Positions 39,266-52,075 of a DNA stretch of 64,000 bases are shown piece by piece. The translations under genes and the position numbers were made by a program. Every line of letters begins with the position of its first letter. Position 1 is the first letter of the stretch. Under the pieces are notes generated by a model that saw nothing but the letters and a program-made list of their open reading frames with translations, was not told the DNA's origin and did not search any database. Source of the DNA: Neodontobutis hainanensis (lineage: Eukaryota > Chordata > Actinopteri > Gobiiformes > Odontobutidae); assembly GCA_024349245.1 (NCBI GenBank), contig JALDNG010000005.1, forward strand, positions 16,841,001-16,905,000, given 5' to 3'.

Positions 39266-42200
39266 CTAAACAGAGAGAAAGAAGGATCCAAACATGTCAT
39301 ATCACAGCACAGCTCCCACTGCATCTCAAATAAGCCTTTTCCATTTCAGAACTCAGCCACAACAGGTTGAAAGATGAATCCATTAAGTTCAGTTCGGTGT
39401 CAGATTTTTCTTTGGCTAAAATTCAAAGTAAAATAGTGGGTGTCACGACCACAATAAAGCCATTTGGGAGAGTGACACAGTAAGACTATATAATATAAAA
39501 GTAAACGGCGGCACCACTGAGGCTAAGAAACCTGAGACTGTCCTGAGCCTCTACGTTTTTCCCAGCACATGATCTTGAGATTCTTATAGAGTCATTGAAG
39601 TGCTCTGTCTCAAGTATTTGTTCTTTCCTCAAAACACTAACTTTGCCCCAAGAGAAACCTACTGCAAGCAAGGACTCAATAATTTCATGAAGAGACAACT
39701 ACCTTCTAGTTAGCTCTAACTAGATACGGTTGCATTATAATATTGCCACTAGAAAGTGCAAATACTTAGAATTAACAGTGGTGGTTTAATATTTGAAAAA
39801 TGTAAAATGACTGGGCTCTAATTGACCAACTCTGTTTCTACAAAAACAGGACACAAATATAATGGTGTTGAATATTAATGCATTGTACCTGCAGAGAACA
39901 CTGTGTTCAGACTCGTGTTGCTTTGTAAAATAAGGCTTAGATGTTGTGTAAAACGGTGTGTGTTATGTTTTCCTCCTGCTCCTCTTTGGTGTCCTTCTGT
40001 AAGACGGGTGTATTTCTGTAATCCAGCTAATCCTATTGTTATTCCTGCTCCCTGCACGAGCACATTCACTCAAGCGCACACACAGTTGGCATCGAGCCAC
40101 TGTCACCTGCAGCACAAAGCGGCTCGTCCCCACCTGAAACACACATCTGAACTGTTCACACGGACACACAGTGGCTCCAAATGCACAGCAGCAGTTCATA
40201 ATATCCATATCCACCTGCTTTGCATGTGACAGTCAGGCGTGAGCTCCACCTGAGCAAACCAAAGCATTTTCCACCTTTGTCTTAACTCTTCACATGGACG
40301 CACCTCAGAGAACCAAAAGCACAGAGCGACCGAGGGAGAGCCAGGTCTGTGGATTTGCATTCTGATTCATCAACCTGCTGTTTCTGGCATACCCAGAGAC
40401 AACAACATGTAGCCACTACATAAATAGACAGTCATATGATGCTACATTTTTTTTAATTATTAGAAAAACACGATTTGCAAGAATGGTAAAACTTACTGAT
40501 AATTACACACTATTTGGCGTTGGTTATGTATTGGTAGCCACTTGATCAATCATTTATAAAAACATTACTCCAACATAAATAATCACCATTATATTATAAA
40601 CGTTTTTGTGGTGGCATCTTAGGATTGCAATTTTACAACCTAATGAATGTGACCTGGATTAATCCACATATTCACAATTCCAGATACATTACAGAGACAG
40701 TATTGTTAGATACACCTGAACAAACCTTTGGAATAAAAGCCTGTTTTACTTTTCACACAGCCAAAGCTCAGAGGACTAGACCATGAGCTCCAAGCACCCA
40801 ATAGAGAACCCGGTTTGTGGATTTATCTAAGCGCATATAGCGGAGGGAGAAAAACGTCAGTGGATGTTTGAAGGACAGAAAGAGGACCAGATGTGTTTCC
40901 CAGATAAGATAACTCTGATTCCAGCCGCACTCATCCGAAACACTCAGAGGTAGCACCTGGCAGCGGGGCGCAGTGCGTGCGCCAAGACCAGCAGGTGGGA
41001 CCCGACTGTGTGCTCACTGGCTGTATGTTCAGAGACGTGAGGCAAATAAACAGCTAAAAACAAATAGGAACTTACAACAACAGACAATAAACAAATCCTA
41101 AATTTCCTCTTGAAAATCAATACATAAATTATGAATGGAGATGAAAATGAGGATAAACAGCATATCAGGCAAGAGAAAAATCTAATAATTAAGAATATAC
41201 AAATATCAGCTTCAACATTATGACCACACAAAATGATTTTGCACACCATTCATAATAACTGGCAATGAGAGCTTGGAAAGCATGGTTTTGGATGCTTGAG
41301 GTTAGTCAGTGTCAGCTTGTGATAATAATGGTCATTTAAGTTCTGCAGGGGTTCCTTAAGTCATGTTCTAGTCAAGACCACACTAAGTTGGAGCAAGTGC
41401 AGTCTAAGACCAGAGTGTACCGAGAGCAAGAAAAGAGCATCCATTTTATTGATTGAGATTAACACAGGCTTTAGACTGGGTCAGGGACAAGACCTACGCG
41501 ACACAGAGAGATTCAGTCTCAGACCAAAGATCAGCCTCTTTCTTTCTGCAGCATATAGCTACTGCACACATTTCTAGTTTTTGTGCATGTACTGTACACC
41601 TACCTACGAACCAATTTTCCCTGGTTGGTGTTGGTTTTCCATCTAGAGACCTTAAAAAACTAAGACGCATCAATGTGCAACAAAGACACTGTAATTACTG
41701 TCTTCAGTAACTCTCTGTTTTAAAAAAATCAAACTGTTCTTAATCTACAGTTTTTTCCAGCAGCTATTCAGTCTGGGGATGTTCAATTCTTTAATTTGAA
41801 AATGTTAATAAATGTAATTATGTGCAATTCATAACTACATCCAGTATTAAAGCAACATCAGGTAACTCTGCGCTCAAAATGACTCAATGCAAATGCTCTT
41901 ATTTTCTTGTACAATGGCACTAAAAGTGTTTTTGGTTGTTTTGTGTTTAACAAGTTTATTCTATGAAAAACTGTTTGTTCTGAGTGTCAATTCGTCTGGT
42001 AAAAGAGCAACACATCATAACTGTGATAACTGTGAAGGCATCTGATTGGCCCAACTGCTTTAGAAACGCTGCCAGAATGGAAATGAAGAAGAAGAAAGAC
42101 AGTCGGGCAGAGAATGAGCGAGACGCAGAGTGAATCGAACGATCGGGAGACGTTTTTGCTTGTCACTCTCGAACCGCGCGGCAGATAAAAGCTGTTGGCA

Positions 42201-42744
42201 CCGAGACAGAAATGAAAAATTGACAAAGTGGAGCAGCCATCCTCACAATACCACAAGTTGAGGCGCTTATTAAAGCTTAAGGGCTTGTCCTTACAGCCGT
42301 GAATGTGCACACATGGGAAATCATGCACGCATAAACATATGGCGAGCGGATGTGTCACTCTGCGTTCAAACCTGTATACTATTGCCTACTGTGAACGGGG
42401 TGAATACATGACAGGAGTCAGTTAGTAGTGTCCCTGGTGAGTCCTGGAGCCAGAGGCATACAGAGCCAGGTGGCAACACTGAGCTCCCGGGCAGCGAGCA
42501 CTCGGGTGGGCCGCTGGAACCCCCTCGCCTCAAAGCCTTGGAGCTGACTTCTGGAGGTTAGCATGGCCACAAACAGCTGCAATAATATGATGCACTTCTA
42601 AACAGTGACAGTCTGAATGTGTGCTAAATTTTGATCTTTAATGTTTGGTCTAATGTTAGAAGTTTAGATTTTTTTAGTGTACAAAAATAATGAAAGTAAT
42701 CCCATTATTATCTTAAGACCTTCTTGTCTGTCCTGATCAATAAT

Positions 42745-42835
42745 TCATGTGTTCATTTTCTACTGCTTATCTGGGCGCTGGTCAGCCTGGGGACCAAACC
42801 CACAACCTCCTTGCTGTAAGGCAGGAGGCAAGGTC
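42745..42835 (-). repeat. Short teleost interspersed repeat fragment
   Basis: The sequence tttctactgcttatctgggc, then ggggaccaaacccacaacct and ttgctgtaaggcaggaggc, resembles pieces of the same family on the minus strand, with a deletion of the middle. Confidence 0.55.
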
Positions 42836-45014
42836 TGTGCAAAATATTTTACTTGGACTATTTATTTTGCTAAACATGTGTTACAATATATTGCATATAT
42901 AGTATGTTTAAAGACCTAAAAAGAGAGCTCCCAGTTGCACGGGTGTCAGGGAATGGCTGATTTGGAGGGAGATTTACCAAAACTGTGCAGAGTTTGAGGT
43001 TCAGCCAACAGTTTCAACACCTTCCACCCAGTCACGCAATGGAAAACAGCACATTCCCTATAAACATGGAGGCTTTGTCACAGTGCATACTTTGTCACTG
43101 ACACGAGATATTATTGCATGACGCAGAGAGGGAAAAAGCACAAAAAACTAAACATGCATTCTCTTCAACAGACGCATCAATATCAAACATGGCCCTATAA
43201 TTGAACCTGCAGTGGGAGAAGGCTGGGGTCATCACACTCTGCTTTACGGTAACTCTAATGAAGATTTAGTTGATGTTTAGTACAAACATTAAGAAGAAAG
43301 AGATAAAGCCTTAGAGCTGCAATATTAAAGTTTATTAAATGAGTTAAAGCAAGTCTGTGGTAAAGGCAAGGGCTTTATAAAAACATAATGTTGCACAAGG
43401 AAATGCCAATTATAATTATCTCAGTATATAACTTATTATGCACCTCTGTTCTGTTCTCAAGTATCTGGAGGTGTGGAAGTGATGATGGTTATGCTGTCAA
43501 AGTGATATTTCAGTTCCACTGTATGTGTCTCGGTTGAAACCAAGTGCAAACTTAAAAGATGCCTTATTTTGGCATTCAATTCTGGCACACAAGTCGCAAA
43601 CCCTTCTTTAAAATACACTTCTCCTCGTTTTTGCACCATCAAATGATAACAAACACAAATACACAATAAGACCAGTTTCAAAATCACTGAACAGTGCTGT
43701 TATTTTGTAAATCTATGCAGGAAATGGGTTTTCTGATGCTGATAGTATTAGTATCTGTACATTTAGCCTTTTTTCAAAAAAACATAGAAAGACAAGTCTC
43801 ACCACCAAATGTAAATCTAAGAAAAACTTTTTTGATTGACTAAAGTGGTTCTGATGGAATTAGTCTCATGTTGGGAAAGGGATTTTTATGAAACATCACT
43901 TGATACACATCATGCAAACTAACTCTGTCTGTGTTTGAGGCTCATGTCATTTAAGAGTCTGGCTCTATCTCCCGCCGCCGTGTTGATTAAACAGAGATAA
44001 GCACTGTTTAGGTGATATGAGTATGGCAATAAAAAAATATTGACTTGCAAAACAAAAAAGATGGGTTCAGATAACTCTCCTTTATTTTGTTTGTTTACCA
44101 GAAATGGGAAAAGGCGACGAGCCGCTGGGTTAAAAACACAGTTCTGTACGGATAGGTTTTAAATAAGGAAACTGCACCATTGTTTGCATTGAACGATTAA
44201 TGGTACAAAAGGCCAAAGAGCAAACATCAAACACGGCCACAAATTCATCTGGGACAAAAATGAAGATCTGCAGCATAACAACTATAAGCCTTTGCCTTTA
44301 ATAAGATATTGTACATACAGTGGATTAACTCTGAGCAGTGCTGGGATGGACGCTGTTTTCAAGACCGAAACCAAGTCATAAAAGAGAAAAAAGTGTACCA
44401 AGACCAGACCATGACTTGTGTTGTGGACAGTTTTGTAGCTATTTTGTGAATCAGAGAGACATAGTTTAAACTTGTGCTATGGCTGGATTCTTTGTGCCAC
44501 TCTAAACACTAACAAGATTCCTGACTGGTTTGGACCAACGTCTGGACCTGCCTGCCTCCTGAGAGTTCTGGCAATTATGGGCATATTGTAATGTAATCTA
44601 ATGCCTGGGAGGATGAAACATGTATGGGACAGAATATATCTTTTTTGACAGTATTTCTGCTATCCTCTAGAACAAACAACCATTTTCTAGTTGACCTGTT
44701 CAACCAATGCTATCAATGTGTGTTTGTTTGTTACTAAGGTGGATTAAGTATGACTTGGGTTATTTAGAGCTATATTTTACCTGGTAACAAACCTGATATA
44801 TAAGAGGCTTTTCCCCTAATACCTGATTTTTACTCCAAGACCACAAATGGCATATTTGTCTGTTCTTCGGATTAAAGAAAAACTTCAATCATTTTATTTT
44901 CAATAAAAATCTTGCTTTAACTTAGCCTCTTTTGATAAACACCACCATGAGTCTAGACTTGATCTAAGACTGGACTAACTCTGCCTCCTGTTGTTCTGGT
45001 CTTGAGTCGGTCGG

Positions 45015-45185
45015 TTGATTCTGCCTCACAGCAAGTAGGTTGTGTGTTCAAACCCCACACCAACTCAAACCTGCATGTCCTCCCCGTGTTACTGTAGGTT
45101 CTCTCCAGGCTCCTCCTACTGCCCAAACACATGCATGTGTAGGTTAATTGTCAAATCTAAAGTGTCCAATGAGAATGAATGGACT
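45015..45185 (+). repeat. Teleost interspersed repeat, 5' half
   Basis: It reads ctgcctcacagcaagtaggt, tgtgttcaaaccccacacc, ctgcatgtcctccccgtgtt, taggttctctccaggctcct and aacacatgcatgtgtaggtt, collinear with 30040-30345 and ending about halfway. Confidence 0.72.
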
Positions 45186-46254
45186 ACAGCTGTTAAGATA
45201 TAATCTGGTACAAGCATATCTGCTTTGGCTTAATGTTCATTGTACACTGTCCTAAAACAGAAAAATTAACAAAATAATATGACTCACCTGGTCTTGGACA
45301 TGGCTTAGTTTCAGTCTGTGCGGTCTTTACTACAACACTAGTAATTGGTAAAAATGCAACCAATCCTAATCATTTTTTGAAAAAAACAAAAACAAAAAAA
45401 ATCCTTATACAGTAACCAAAGCCTGAAGCATCAATTGCAAAAACCCAAGAGAGGAAATTTTTATTCAGTCTTGTGCTCCTGGTCATTTGTTAACAATATT
45501 TTTTTATTCTAAAGAAACTTGAAAATAGAAAACATCAAACTCTTTGGAGTCTGTATCTAACCCCATTCTTCATCCTTCCTTTTTTACACCCTGTGCATTA
45601 AACACACCTAACGTAAAGGGAAGCTTATTGAGAAAATGCCTGACAGCTTTCTTTGTTTGTGTTTGGAGTTTAAAAAGTTGGGAAAGAAACAAGAACACTG
45701 CTTTCTAATTTTTTTCATTCAGCTGTATATAGAGAGTTTTTTTTACATGCCCCCAGCCTCTTATGTCACTACACTTCTTCGCAGTAATGGACTTTTTTGC
45801 AACATTTAAAACATCTTTGAAATTTACAACTATTTGTATTTGGCAGACAGACAGATTTTAGCAATGCAAATTTCGAAGTGAGGGCTTCAAAAGGACAGGA
45901 AGTCCCTGAGTTTTCCAGTGAACACAACCTTGTCCACAGAGACCTTGCCTGCAGCCTATATAACACCACAGCAGGTCTCACACTGCCACTGTGCAATTCT
46001 ACATTTACCACCTCCTATTTGGTCCAAAATAATCCACAAAAATAAATAAGGTTAAGAAATAATACCAAGTTGATTTCTTGTATTAATTAAGAAACTGTGT
46101 AATAATTACTTTTTTAATGATTTGTCAAATTCCTCCTCAAGGTATACTGTAATTTCCTGTTGCAAAAAATTATACAAAGTTCTGCTGCTATTTCAAGCGG
46201 GTGACAAGTACATATGTGAAAGCTAAAAAAAAAACGTACACCTTTACGAGGCGG

Positions 46255-46540
46255 TTTCTATGTGATTAGAGGAAACGCATTTATTTCTTGTTCAATTATT
46301 GAATCTTTCTCCTGCTCGCCGATACGGAGAACATAATTATACACTGAAACTACATCACCTGGCCCTCACAGTCTCTGCCAGAGTGGAACATTAGCTCAAT
46401 CAATGTCAATTATTTCCCAGTCTCCATTATTGCACTGCCAGGAGTGGGCAGAATTTTAATCCCCCCACTCTGCAATTGCTTTAGCGACAGGGGACCCGGG
46501 CTTTTTGTCATGATTAGAAACATGACAGAGCATTAAGCCT
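46255..46540. promoter_or_regulatory. Candidate conserved non-coding element
   Basis: A non-repetitive block with ataattatac, atcaatgtcaattatttcc, ctccattattgcactgcc and gtcatgattag, suggesting homeodomain and SOX-like sites, between AT-rich flanks. It lies within the intron between the prodomain and furin-site exons. Evidence is compositional only. Confidence 0.3.
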
Positions 46541-49405
46541 GATGGTGTTCAACAAGTAGCGAAGGAAAAATGATAATGGCTTAGTGGCGTGCTGTACAAA
46601 GTGGAGGAACATAGTGGAAGTTGGTAACAGAGGCTATAAATTTGACCCGGAGTATGTTACGTGTGCAGCCTTTTAATGGAGCAGTGGGAACAAATAGGAC
46701 GGCATTTCCAGCGGTGGGGCTATGGAACAGGTCGGGGTGGGTGCATCACGGTTTGGAACGGAAAACCTTTAAAAAAGGCTTGTGTTTTCCACTGTGCTGC
46801 ATAAAGGACATAAATGACATCCACTATTTCACATGAGAATTTGTAATCAAAGCAGATAAATGAGTTTCTTTTTGTAAAAATAAAGAAGCTAGTGAATCCT
46901 CCAAGAAAATTATTGTTTCTGGTTCACTTTCTGAACTTTACATTTAGGGAGCTGAACCAATTTCTTTGAATGTTTTTCTTTTAAATGCTAACATTGTTGT
47001 TTTTTTTATAATTATCTTTTCTTCTAAAATATGACTGTATAGTACTTCCACAGAAAGAGTTTACAAAAGGCAGGCTCTTCAAATAAATACCTGGTGGTGT
47101 CTGGTGGAACCTCCTGTGAGTAACCGCAATTTGATCAAATCAGAGCAACACCATGTTGTTTACATTAGCAACAGTAAAACCATTGTTTCGGTGTCAAACA
47201 GAAACACTCCCATAACTGTCAGTGCTGCAACACCATTGGGCCAAACCAGCAGCTCCTTTGCCCGGAGAAGTACAAGATGGATGTTTTGCGAGTTTGTGAA
47301 TTCAGAAATACAAGTTAAGTCTAGCTCCACTTTTTAGTCAAAGTGTTGTGGTTCTCTTTTTAGTTCCCTTCAGTGAGTGTCAACGTCAAATCTAGGTTCA
47401 TTCTGGCTTTTTAATGAATTGTTAAATGAATGATTTTCTTCTTGTTTTTTAAGTAAGAGTTTCCTATTTAGATGTGATTTAATAAAAATAAAAAAAATGC
47501 AATGACACTCCAGGTTACACTTTATTACAGTGTTAACTTTGCCCCTTCAACACTTGTGCCGTGTACTTTGTTCATCACCATAGTGTTTCCATCACCACTA
47601 TTTTTCTGTCTTTTTCCAAGCACAGAGGAAAATAGCTGAATAATAGTCAGTAGATCATTTTTCCAGTACCAATCAGATTATTATATGTTCAGACCTAGCC
47701 TTAATGGATTTTCCAACTGGGCTAGATTCAGCCAGTGTGTTTTAATTGAGGCGGTTAAATGAGGCGTTTTAATTCTTTCATTTGCTTTTAGCTCAATAAT
47801 ACGCTCACTTTGAATTCAGTCATTGTGCTGCACTGAGAATAAAAACTACCCAGCAGTTTGTTGGAAAAGGTAATGCCAACATGAACATTCATGCTGATAT
47901 GTCTTGCACATGGTAATACAGTGTGATCACTAAACACAAAAGCAAAATTGTAAAAAAAAAAAAAATTAGTATTTGCCTGGTTACTATAACTGCTTTTTGG
48001 AAAAACACAAATGATGTCACTTAAATCGCTCTGTGTCCTCCAGTCATTGAGTTTCAAAGGGTTCTTTTTGTTTGACTCTTGAACCCCACACACGTTGAAT
48101 TTTTTATAATATTATATGTCACACTGCAACATGAAGAGGTTTAGAGCAGCCTCTGATGCATTTCACAATGTGTGATGAGAGATGTCTGTGAATTTAGACT
48201 ACAAGTCAACTCTGGTCAGCTATGTCAAGCTTCTGTGTGTTTGCTTTAAGTGTACATGGCATTCCTACGCTTCATTTCAAATCAGAGTTAAGAGAAAGAG
48301 GACAACTTGGGCCCTGGACAAACAGTACTTGAAGTATTTCACCTTTAACCTGCCTCTATTCTATTCAAAGATCCACTTCCAAGGACTTTCACAGAAAGCG
48401 TTTGCAAAGGGCAGGTACTTTTGATGAATAATTGGATGATATTAGATCTTGTGTTCATACATATTTGTTTTACCTCTTCACATTCACACTTTGTAAAAAA
48501 ATACTTATTATTTAGAAATACTTTTCTGGAAATGAAGTAAAGCAAACTGCAAAGGATTCTCGCATTGAGTGTCCTTATCCTCATTCTGGAACAGCTGTAC
48601 TGAAACATCCCTTGTCCATATACATCTTTACAGCTATGAAAGGATATGCCTACAGAGCTAACACAGCAGTACACACATCGTACATCTGGACTGCATTTCT
48701 GACAGATAGTTCTCACAGTTTATCTTTGGTCACACAACTGTGAAATCTGTTCTCTTTGATCCTCTCTCTCCACATGACGAGACAGTTTGCCATGACTAAT
48801 TAGATTTTGTTAGCGGCTGGCAAAATTGTACATTGTGATGGGGGCTTTAGATGTCTGCAGGAAGCAAGCTCCGTCTAAACAAATGTTCTTATGTTAAAAA
48901 GACAATATGGTGTATTTTCAATAAAAATAAATTGAATGCTACACCTTTCAGGCTGCTTTGTACATCAACTGTCCTCTGCTTGTGTTTCACAGTTTACATC
49001 CCGTTTTGATCTTTATGACTTCGCTATTAGCAAGGTAGCTTTTGTATGAGCCCGGCGTAAAAGAATTCAAACATTAAGTAGATATAACTCTTCATTAACA
49101 ATTTTTTTCACACCTGCATTTTTTTTTCATGTGTCAGTAAGAATATGACTGCTGTGTTTTCTGAGGGAAGTGTTTATCATACATCAATCATATTTAATTA
49201 TCTGAGACGTCATCCTTTAACCGGTAAATTAACCCAGAATGATGAAGAGTTGATGAATATATTAAAACGGTGCAGACATAAGCTTGTGGTTCATTTGTTA
49301 GAACTCTGCAGCCCTTATACTCTGTCAGAGATCCTGGATGTTGCATCTTTAAGATACATTATAGTGTTTTTATTGTATGGCCGGCTGTTCATATTCCTGC
49401 TATAC

Positions 49406-49632
49406 CTTGGTCAGAGGTAAAGGGTGCGGATGTCCAGCCAGGGCCAGTTTAACTGTGGTCTCCCATATGTGGGGGTCATGCAGCCCTCGGGCCGTCACCA
49501 TGAACTGGACCGGCGCTGACAGGTTGGCCACCTCCTGCTCCGTGTACACCGTCCCATCGGGTCTGATGCTGAAGTTTGGGTCGCTGCTGATGAAGCCCAC
49601 CTCTCTGCTGCGCTGGCAATCCTCGAACTTCA
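49406..49632 (-). CDS. cdh4: cdh4 prodomain exon (probable exon 3)
   Basis: This exon encodes about 75 residues of the cadherin propeptide, which keeps the adhesion domain inactive until cleavage in the secretory pathway. It begins V-K-F-E-D-C, with the Val codon split (G|TG) across the upstream intron, as in CDH2/CDH4, and includes the family-typical D-G-T-V-Y turn and W-E-T-T-V-K-L strand. The acceptor reads ctctccgcag and the donor AAG|GTATAG. Length is 227 bp, ending in phase 0, which joins in frame to the next exon at 39265. One N-glycosylation sequon (N-L-S) is visible. Propeptides diverge quickly, so this exon alone shows type I cadherin; the paralogue assignment rests on the next exon. 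The preceding coding exon is outside the window or more than 14 kb upstream. Confidence 0.92.
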
Positions 49633-51489
49633 CTGCGGAGAGAAAAAAGAGGAGGCGGTGAATTAAAGAGCAGCACAGTCAGATTTACTTCATGAGGTGT
49701 TTGCAAATCCTTGACACATCTGGCAGGCTTAAGATTAACCCGCATCCATCAAGACGTATCGCAGAATATCTCATCCCTTCCCCTGTCACTCCTGAATCCG
49801 CCTTTTGACATCTTCGGAAAAACAAACTGCTTATCTGTTTCCTCACTGCAATTCACCAGGGGAGACCTAATTCTTTCTTTTTCCAAAATGGATGGATAGC
49901 TATGTCAAAACTGCATTTTCCTCTAGAGAGAGACCATAAAGAAAAGTCTAAAGTAAAGTATATTAGTCTGACTGGGCCCATTGTACTCTACGCTTTGTTG
50001 CCGACTGTCTTGAATGACATTTGGAGGTTCTGCTTGACTTGAACACAAAGGAAGTCATGAGGAATATCATGCCTCCAACTAAGCACATTTATATTGCTAT
50101 TTCTTTTTCAAAAGAAGTCCAGTATGGGATGACCTATCCAGTTCTCAACTAAAGCTGTAATTTTTCAGTCTTGAGTCCCATCTTGACCTCAGTAAAACCC
50201 AAGTTTTAAAGTGTTTCCCTTGGATGCACAGTTTTACCATTTTAACATTTTACATAATGGAAAAGAGGAATCTGACTCTAGAGTTCATGATAATAAAGTG
50301 GTTATGGTTAACTTCAGCTAGGGTTTTAGAATATTAGATTAGAATAATTTCACATCATGCTATGCCTTGCTACCTTTACCATAACAACTATTTAGATTTA
50401 TTTTTGCAAATTTGAAATGCTATGTTTATTTCTGGCATCTTTTTATCATCAATTATGGAAAACTGAATGTGCTAGGATATAGCAGGCTCTCTCAATTCCA
50501 CGCTCATCTGTTTATTCATTTTGATTTAATTCTAAACTGAAACACGAGCTGCGGAAGTGACCACATACTTGCCACAGCCACAATCAGTAAACACTGCACA
50601 GAAGACATGCCTCCCAATGTCATAACAACAGTAAACAGTGTCAGGGAAATTCTGGTGAAGCAGTTTTAAAAACTGAAACTAACCACAAAGATAGAAAATC
50701 AAACGGCGTAACAATTAAATCTTTGAAGTGATAACTCAAGTGGAGTGTTTTGCAGTGGCCAATGGCCATAATCTTCTTCCATATTCCATGAAAAGCAAGT
50801 GATTTATGAATAAACTGATCTGTATATAGGCAATATGACTAAGACATGTCCTAGACCAGAGCATAATGAGACAAGATTAAGACTTTTATTTATCAAGACT
50901 GTGTCCAGACCAGAACCAGTGTACGATACACTGGAACAGCCAAGGAATAGTCCATGTCAGGTTTTCCACAAAGTCCAGACTCATGCTTAGTGTTTGGTGA
51001 AGGAGGCAGATTTAGAACATTTACCTCAATTGTCTTATTATAAAAAATGTTATAGTTCTTGGGATTTCATTCAATCCCAACTATACTATTTGTGGTTTGG
51101 ACGTCTGAGGCCGAGACAAAACAACAACCAGTCTTGAGTACTTCGTACGGTTAGGTTTAGAGTATCAGTCTAGACCAAAGAAGCACTTGACATGTAAGCA
51201 CAGCCTTGGAAAACCGATCGCTCACAGACCAACAGAGTTCTTACTGGGTTCTTAAGTGCACTACCGCTGAGTCTCCATCGACAGCTGACACAAATATTCC
51301 ATTACACACATCAAAGACAAGAGCATTTGTATAAGCCCTTCCATTTCTCTGCAGAAATGTAATCAACACCCGACGCGTCATTATCACATGATTCAAAACA
51401 TGATGCAATGGCACAAATACTGAGAATGACGGATGCCTGTCTTCAACAATACACCCCTCACTCTTCATGTGCTATGATTTTATCTCACA

Positions 51490-52075
51490 AATGCTGATAA
51501 CAAGACAAATTGATTTCATAAATCACCCCGGGAACAGATTGGTTGTTATGAGCAATGGCAGCGAGATTTATCAAAAATCCAGCATGACAAATTCTGCCGA
51601 GCAAGCTTTTTTTTTTTTTTTTTAATCATGCTATCTATTTAATTTATCACCCAGTTTCAGCTTCCTGTCAAAAGCTGTGGCCAAACAACAGATTTCCACA
51701 GCTTAGCGCCACGCAAATGAGGACGCTTGTTTTCAACCACTGAGTAATTGCACCTGTAATGGGACGGATAGTAAACACACTTCTGACAATGTGTGCATCT
51801 GTCGGCGATGGCAAATCATATTTTAATTTAAAAAACACACAGCCCAGTGGGGAACGTATCTATGAGTGACAAGCTTTGGGTGCGTTATTATCACGGGGCG
51901 GTGGGGATCGTTTATCAAGCCGCGGGTGATTTCACATCAGGTTGGGACAATATGACACAGACCTGCTCAAATTGTCCGCAGATGAATAGTGACGGCAGCC
52001 TTGTATTATGTAAATGACTTCAATTAGCATGAACGGCGCGGGCTAATTGTTGTCACTTAGACAGGTCTCTTGTGG
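51490..52075. promoter_or_regulatory. Candidate conserved non-coding element
   Basis: Repeat-free apart from a T17 run near 51607-51623. It has balanced base composition, more CpG than its surroundings (52040s and 51890s), an octamer-like acgcaaatgag at about 51711, taattgcacctgtaat-type sites near 51745, and a perfect inverted pair of homeodomain-type sites, CAATTAGC (52021-52028) and GCTAATTG (52042-52049). These traits are common in developmental enhancers within cadherin introns. Function is inferred only; no conservation data are available here. Confidence 0.35.

Larger units (their letters stand above)
39266..49405 (-). other. cdh4: cdh4 intron, 10.1 kb
   Basis: This intron lies between the prodomain exon and the furin-site exon (GTATAG...TTTAG, phase 0). 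It has fewer repeats than the larger intron: two teleost-family fragments (42745-42835, 45015-45185) and scattered agaccagac-type sequence near 41370-41530 and 44330-44420. A GC-balanced block at 46255-46540 is listed separately. Stretches 39.3-41.3, 42.85-44.3, 45.2-46.2 and 46.6-49.4 kb show nothing I can name. Confidence 0.85.

Noticed and set aside
41216..41232. Tc1-like end (attatgaccacac)
   Set aside because: The match to the Tc1-type motif is only about 12 bases, too short to call.
49476..49745. Antisense-offset frame over the prodomain exon
   Set aside because: It is in a different frame of the same strand and continues into the intron; the cadherin frame is supported by homology and splice sites.
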